Assembly: GCA_041672395.1 (NCBI GenBank)
Contig: JBAYZS010000030.1
Location: 1 to 26,796 of the forward strand
Length of the DNA: 26,796 nucleotides
Origin: UBA5287 sp041672395
Lineage (GTDB): Bacteria; Bacteroidota; Bacteroidia; Bacteroidales; Dysgonomonadaceae
Direction of reading: 5' to 3'
Part shown: positions 24,645 through 26,796 of the stretch, piece by piece
Layout of the letters: each line of letters begins with the position of its first letter
How positions within the stretch are numbered: the stretch's first letter is position 1
The notes under the pieces: generated by a model
Seen by the model: the letters and a program-made list of their open reading frames with translations, nothing else
Databases searched by the model: none
What the model was told of the DNA's origin: nothing
Program-made: the position numbers and the translations under genes

Positions 24645-25960
24645 CACCAGTGTCCCATTAAAATTGGGACGTTATTAATAATCAAATAAACTTGGCCCAT
24701 TAGGTCCAAATCGTTCTTTGTCATTTTGAAATTTAGTTTTGTCAAATAGGACTCGAAGATGAGTTTTATCGGTCAAAGAGATGCTTAATATTTGAAGGAT
24801 CTCGTATGTACTCCTGTCAAGCTTCATATCGTGTTGAACGATTGCCACAAGACAGTAAGCGCAAATAGCAGCATAGATTTGAATGCGAACGGCATTCTCA
24901 GTTGTACCCCAGAATTTCTTGATTTTAAGATGTTGCTTCAGCCATTTGAAGAAAAGTTCTATTTGCCATCTGTTTTTGTAGAGTTCAGCAACTAGAAGTG
25001 AGGAGATATGCATTGCATTTGTCATGAATACGAACTCACGTTTCTGTTCTTCATCCCAATATTTTACCAGGCGAAGAGGCTCAGGATAATATTGTATTGG
25101 ATAAAAAACCGTAAGTTCAATTGTCGCATCCGAAAGCACGTTCTTCGGCAACCTTCGCTTCCATTTGATGACCCTGTATTGCAGGTTAATCTTTGCACGA
25201 ACAACGAAGTAAGCTCCAATCTGGTGAATCTTGTACAACATCTTAAAGTTGTTGTAGGCACGGTCAAATACGTAATAAGAACCAGGCTCATAAGGGATTT
25301 CCTTCATAGCCTTTGAATCGTGTGTTGCCGCATCCGTTATATGAAAAAATGCAGGTATCTGTGTTTCCAGATCATATAACGTGTGTACTTTGATACCACC
25401 TTTGTTCCTGCGGAATTTTGCCCACCAGAAAACTGCAAGACACAAATCAATGGTTGTTGAATCGAAAGCATAAACACTTCCATCAAGTTTGAAGATGTCA
25501 GTAACACGTTTCTGCCTCGCCACATTCACAAGGTAATAGGCAAACTCTTCAAATATGCGATAGTCCCTGTCTTGATTAACTCTTGACAAGGATGATTTTG
25601 AAACGTTTCTGCCCATTCCTAAATGATAGCATTTGGAATTATGAGCTTCAAGAGCGATAATCAAATCTCTCAGACTTTCTCGATTAGACAATTGACCAAA
25701 CATCAAAGCAAGCAGTTGGTTCCAACAAGTGAAATGTTTCACATATTTGTCGCCATCATACTTTCGAACGATGTAGTTAAATTTGTTCCTATCCAAGAAA
25801 GCGACAAGTTGAGCGAAGACGAATTTATCTTTATGCATATGCAAGCCATATTAGAATCGCAAAGATGATAATTCAAATCCGTTTAATCGAAAGTCCTATG
25901 CAACTAACTAAATTTCAAATATTTCAAAGAACTCTTTTAGATTTTAATGGGACAACAATG
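24645..25960 (-). mobile_element. IS4-family insertion sequence, 1316 bp
   Basis: Bounded by the 9-bp direct repeat GTTTTAGTT on both sides. The ends read CACCAGTGTCCCATTAAAAT (left) and, reverse-complemented, CATTGTTGTCCCATTAAAAT (right). This is a 20-bp imperfect terminal repeat in which the inner 14 bases are identical and the outer bases share only CA. The element carries one intact transposase gene on the minus strand. A 6-bp stem (24652-24657 with 24665-24670) overlaps the left repeat. Intact ends and an exact duplication suggest a fairly recent insertion. The pre-insertion sequence can be rebuilt: attenuator terminator, about 11 bases, GTTTTAGTT (minus: AACTAAAAC), 16 bases, hisG. Confidence 0.92.
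24675..25844 (-). CDS. IS4-family transposase (DUF4372 + DDE)
   Basis: A 389-residue, apparently intact transposase. The N-terminal DUF4372-type DNA-binding domain (about 3-75, with FTCWNQLLALMFGQLSNRESLRDL) is followed by an RNase-H-like DDE domain. The first Asp is in YAFDSTTIDLCL, the second in YVFDRAYNNF, and the YREK signature is YKNRWQIELFFKWLK: Tyr, Arg, the catalytic Glu and Lys with canonical 2-3-6 spacing. It starts MHMHK, so either of two ATGs (25844 or 25838) may be used. It reads in the same direction as the his operon. Confidence 0.95.
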   Translation of the reverse strand: MHMHKDKFVFAQLVAFLDRNKFNYIVRKYDGDKYVKHFTCWNQLLALMFGQLSNRESLRDLIIALEAHNSKCYHLGMGRNVSKSSLSRVNQDRDYRIFEEFAYYLVNVARQKRVTDIFKLDGSVYAFDSTTIDLCLAVFWWAKFRRNKGGIKVHTLYDLETQIPAFFHITDAATHDSKAMKEIPYEPGSYYVFDRAYNNFKMLYKIHQIGAYFVVRAKINLQYRVIKWKRRLPKNVLSDATIELTVFYPIQYYPEPLRLVKYWDEEQKREFVFMTNAMHISSLLVAELYKNRWQIELFFKWLKQHLKIKKFWGTTENAVRIQIYAAICAYCLVAIVQHDMKLDRSTYEILQILSISLTDKTHLRVLFDKTKFQNDKERFGPNGPSLFDY

Positions 25961-25969
25961 GTTTTAGTT
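25961..25969. repeat. target site duplication, attenuator side
   Basis: GTTTTAGTT, the second copy of the duplication at 24636-24644. It lies 11 bases from the U-tract of the his attenuator terminator. Confidence 0.88.
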
Positions 25970-25980
25970 ATTATATTAAT

Positions 25981-26012
25981 AAAAAAACCCGTCTGAGTAA
26001 ATTCAGACGGGT
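25981..26012 (-). terminator. his attenuator terminator
   Basis: On the minus strand: ACCCGTCTGA (26012-26003), loop ATTTAC, TCAGACGGGT (25996-25987), then six further T (25986-25981). A perfect 10-bp GC-rich stem plus T-run, oriented toward hisG and lying after the His-rich leader peptide. There is no upstream gene for it to end, which fits an attenuator rather than a gene-end terminator. On the plus strand no T-run follows. Confidence 0.88.
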
Positions 26013-26060
26013 CTATATTAAATTGCTTCATGTTATATACAACAATTTCAGCTCGCCTGA
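26003..26060 (-). promoter_or_regulatory. candidate his antiterminator
   Basis: On the minus strand TCAGGCGAG (26060-26052), in the last codons of the leader peptide, pairs with CCCGTCTGA (26011-26003), the left arm of the terminator. Eight of nine positions pair, one as G-U. Between them AAATTG/CAATTT (26048-26043 with 26025-26020) can form a bridging stem that brings the arms together. A ribosome at the leader stop codon would cover the first arm and let the terminator form. A ribosome stalled at the His codons would leave it free. The pairing is seen; the mechanism is inferred from enterobacterial his and trp attenuators. Confidence 0.65.
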
Positions 26061-26104
26061 TTGCAAGTTTGAAAATGATGATGATGTAACAAAGTAGCTT
26101 TCAT
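26048..26104 (-). CDS. hisL: his operon leader peptide
   Basis: An 18-codon minus-strand frame reading MKATLLHHHHFQTCNQAS then TGA. Four consecutive CAT codons (26086-26075) are exactly what a histidine-sensing leader peptide needs. The ATG lies about 14 bases after the predicted transcription start. Its last codons form one arm of the candidate antiterminator, and a strong terminator follows 36 bases after the stop. It is analogous to enterobacterial HisL by logic, not by sequence. Being so short, it would be missed by routine gene callers. The operon it should control, hisG onward, is now 1.4 kb away beyond the IS. Confidence 0.85.
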   Translation of the reverse strand: MKATLLHHHHFQTCNQAS

Positions 26105-26123
26105 TTTTAATGTTTTAATACGA

Positions 26124-26131
26124 CAAAGATA
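26124..26131 (-). promoter_or_regulatory. his operon promoter -7 box
   Basis: On the minus strand TATCTTTG, a full TAnnTTTG match. The predicted start is near 26118, giving a 14-base leader to the leader-peptide ATG. No clear -33 TTG is present at 19-21 bases upstream. This is the only recognisable promoter box for the his operon in the window. Confidence 0.65.
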
Positions 26132-26439
26132 ACAGTTATTTTTAAATATGCTGTTTTTTTTGAAGAAAATATTGATGTTGTATTTAAAATGATTGGAGTT
26201 TTTGAATATATTACAATTATTACTGTTTGAATTACATTGGATTTATGTGAGAATATGTTGGTATTAAAGCATGATGATAGTGTGAATATTGTTGAAGTAT
26301 TAAGAAATTGTAGTGAGAGCATAGTGAGAGGAGGGTGAGAGCATAGAGAGAGCTCAGAAATATGCAAAACGAAGTAAATAATATTAACAACAATACTAAT
26401 TTTTATGCTCATATTTTTCTATATGTAAAAACTTTGTTT
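26132..26439. other. AT-rich intergenic region between his leader and tetR
   Basis: About 300 bases between two divergent promoters, with no gene I can support. The only structure seen is a purine-rich patch at 26313-26352 with the unit GTGAGAG three times (26313, 26324, 26335), two of them as GTGAGAGCATAG. It could be a regulator-binding region for the divergent genes, but there is no direct evidence. Confidence 0.4.
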
Positions 26440-26447
26440 TATTTTTG
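26440..26447 (+). promoter_or_regulatory. tetR promoter -7 box
   Basis: TATTTTTG matches TAnnTTTG. The start is predicted near 26453, about 24 bases before the tetR ATG. No clear -33 element. Confidence 0.5.
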
Positions 26448-26476
26448 CACAAAAGTGATTAGTTTGTGCATTAGAT

Positions 26477-26796
26477 ATGGAACTTTCCAAAACAAAATCT
26501 ACATTAATTGATGTTGCTCGTACCTTGTTTGCAAAAAAAGGGGTAGAGGGAACCACCATGAATGATATTGCCGAGGCTTCCAATAAAGGCAGGCGAACGC
26601 TTTATACATATTTCAATAGTAAAAAAGAAATTTATAATGCTGTCATTCAGTCCGAGCTTGAACAGGTTTTCATAAAGCTTAACGACCTTGTAGGCAGAGA
26701 TTTAAGAGCAGATAAAAAATTGATGGCTTTCTTCTTTATGAGGTTAGAAGCAATTAAAGAGGTTGTAAAACGTAATGGTACCTTAAAAGCTGATTT
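26477..26796 (+). CDS. TetR/AcrR-family transcriptional regulator, C-terminus cut off
   Basis: The first 106 codons are visible. The N-terminal helix-turn-helix (about 8-55) reads LIDVARTLFAKKGVEGTTMNDIAEASNKGRRTLYTYFNSKKEIY, the classic TetR DNA-binding domain; the TTMNDIA...GRRTLYTYF part is the HTH with the recognition helix. The ligand-binding domain has just begun (LRADKKLMAFFFMRLEAIKEVVKRNGTLKAD). Regulators of this family usually repress, often at their own promoter. The target genes are not visible, because the window ends inside the gene. Confidence 0.92.
   Translation, partial: MELSKTKSTLIDVARTLFAKKGVEGTTMNDIAEASNKGRRTLYTYFNSKKEIYNAVIQSELEQVFIKLNDLVGRDLRADKKLMAFFFMRLEAIKEVVKRNGTLKAD

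Noticed and set aside
24651..25954. IS ends placed at the perfect 14-bp inverted repeat
   Set aside because: No direct repeat flanks these positions, whereas an exact 9-bp duplication flanks 24645-25960.
26107..26412. 101-residue minus-strand frame upstream of the his leader
   Set aside because: Low-complexity AT-rich translation, no family resemblance, and it covers the his promoter box. The real short gene here is the leader peptide at 26104-26048.

Overview
The window comes from a low-GC member of the Bacteroidota, most likely the order Bacteroidales. The support is: several promoters carry the Bacteroidota -7 box TAnnTTTG instead of a sigma70 -10 box, Shine-Dalgarno sequences are weak or absent, and many proteins belong to Bacteroidota-typical families (DUF4831, DUF1460, the PG_1098-type methyltransferase, a solitary FtsE, a long YidC, the HisB phosphatase/dehydratase fusion). 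The genus cannot be fixed from the sequence alone. Most of the window is ordinary chromosome.

Layout. Positions 1-3000 (minus strand) hold pheS followed by a DUF4831 protein and a DUF3298-type lipoprotein that runs off the left edge. Positions 3100-5390 (plus) hold tilS and a DUF1460 amidase-like protein, which converges with a tiny overlap on an mgtC-like gene and an S41 carboxy-terminal processing protease (minus, 5383-7532). Positions 7700-11605 (plus) hold a VanZ-like protein, a DUF4870 membrane protein translationally coupled to ftsE, and yidC with its own strong promoter. Positions 11760-13100 hold an acidic hypothetical protein, a small glycine-zipper protein and a glycine-zipper OmpA lipoprotein ending in a textbook terminator. 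Next come a free methionine-(R)-sulfoxide reductase, three tRNA genes (Gly-GCC, Leu-CAG, Leu-GAG), the bifunctional NAD(P)HX repair gene, rplU-rpmA with a leader that can form small hairpins, and a PG_1098-type methyltransferase.

Positions 17619-24619 (minus) are a complete eight-gene histidine operon, hisG-D-C-B-H-A-F-IE, packed with overlaps. About 1.4 kb upstream of hisG lies a previously hidden control region: a TAnnTTTG promoter box, an 18-codon leader peptide with four consecutive His codons, a candidate antiterminator, and a 10-bp hairpin with a U-tract. This is a complete candidate his attenuator. An IS4-family element (24645-25960, 1316 bp, 9-bp target duplication, YREK-type transposase) has inserted exactly between this attenuator and hisG, on the same strand. 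Any attenuator-controlled transcript must now cross the whole IS before it reaches hisG. This is the most interesting feature of the window. The right edge holds the start of a TetR-family regulator with its own promoter.
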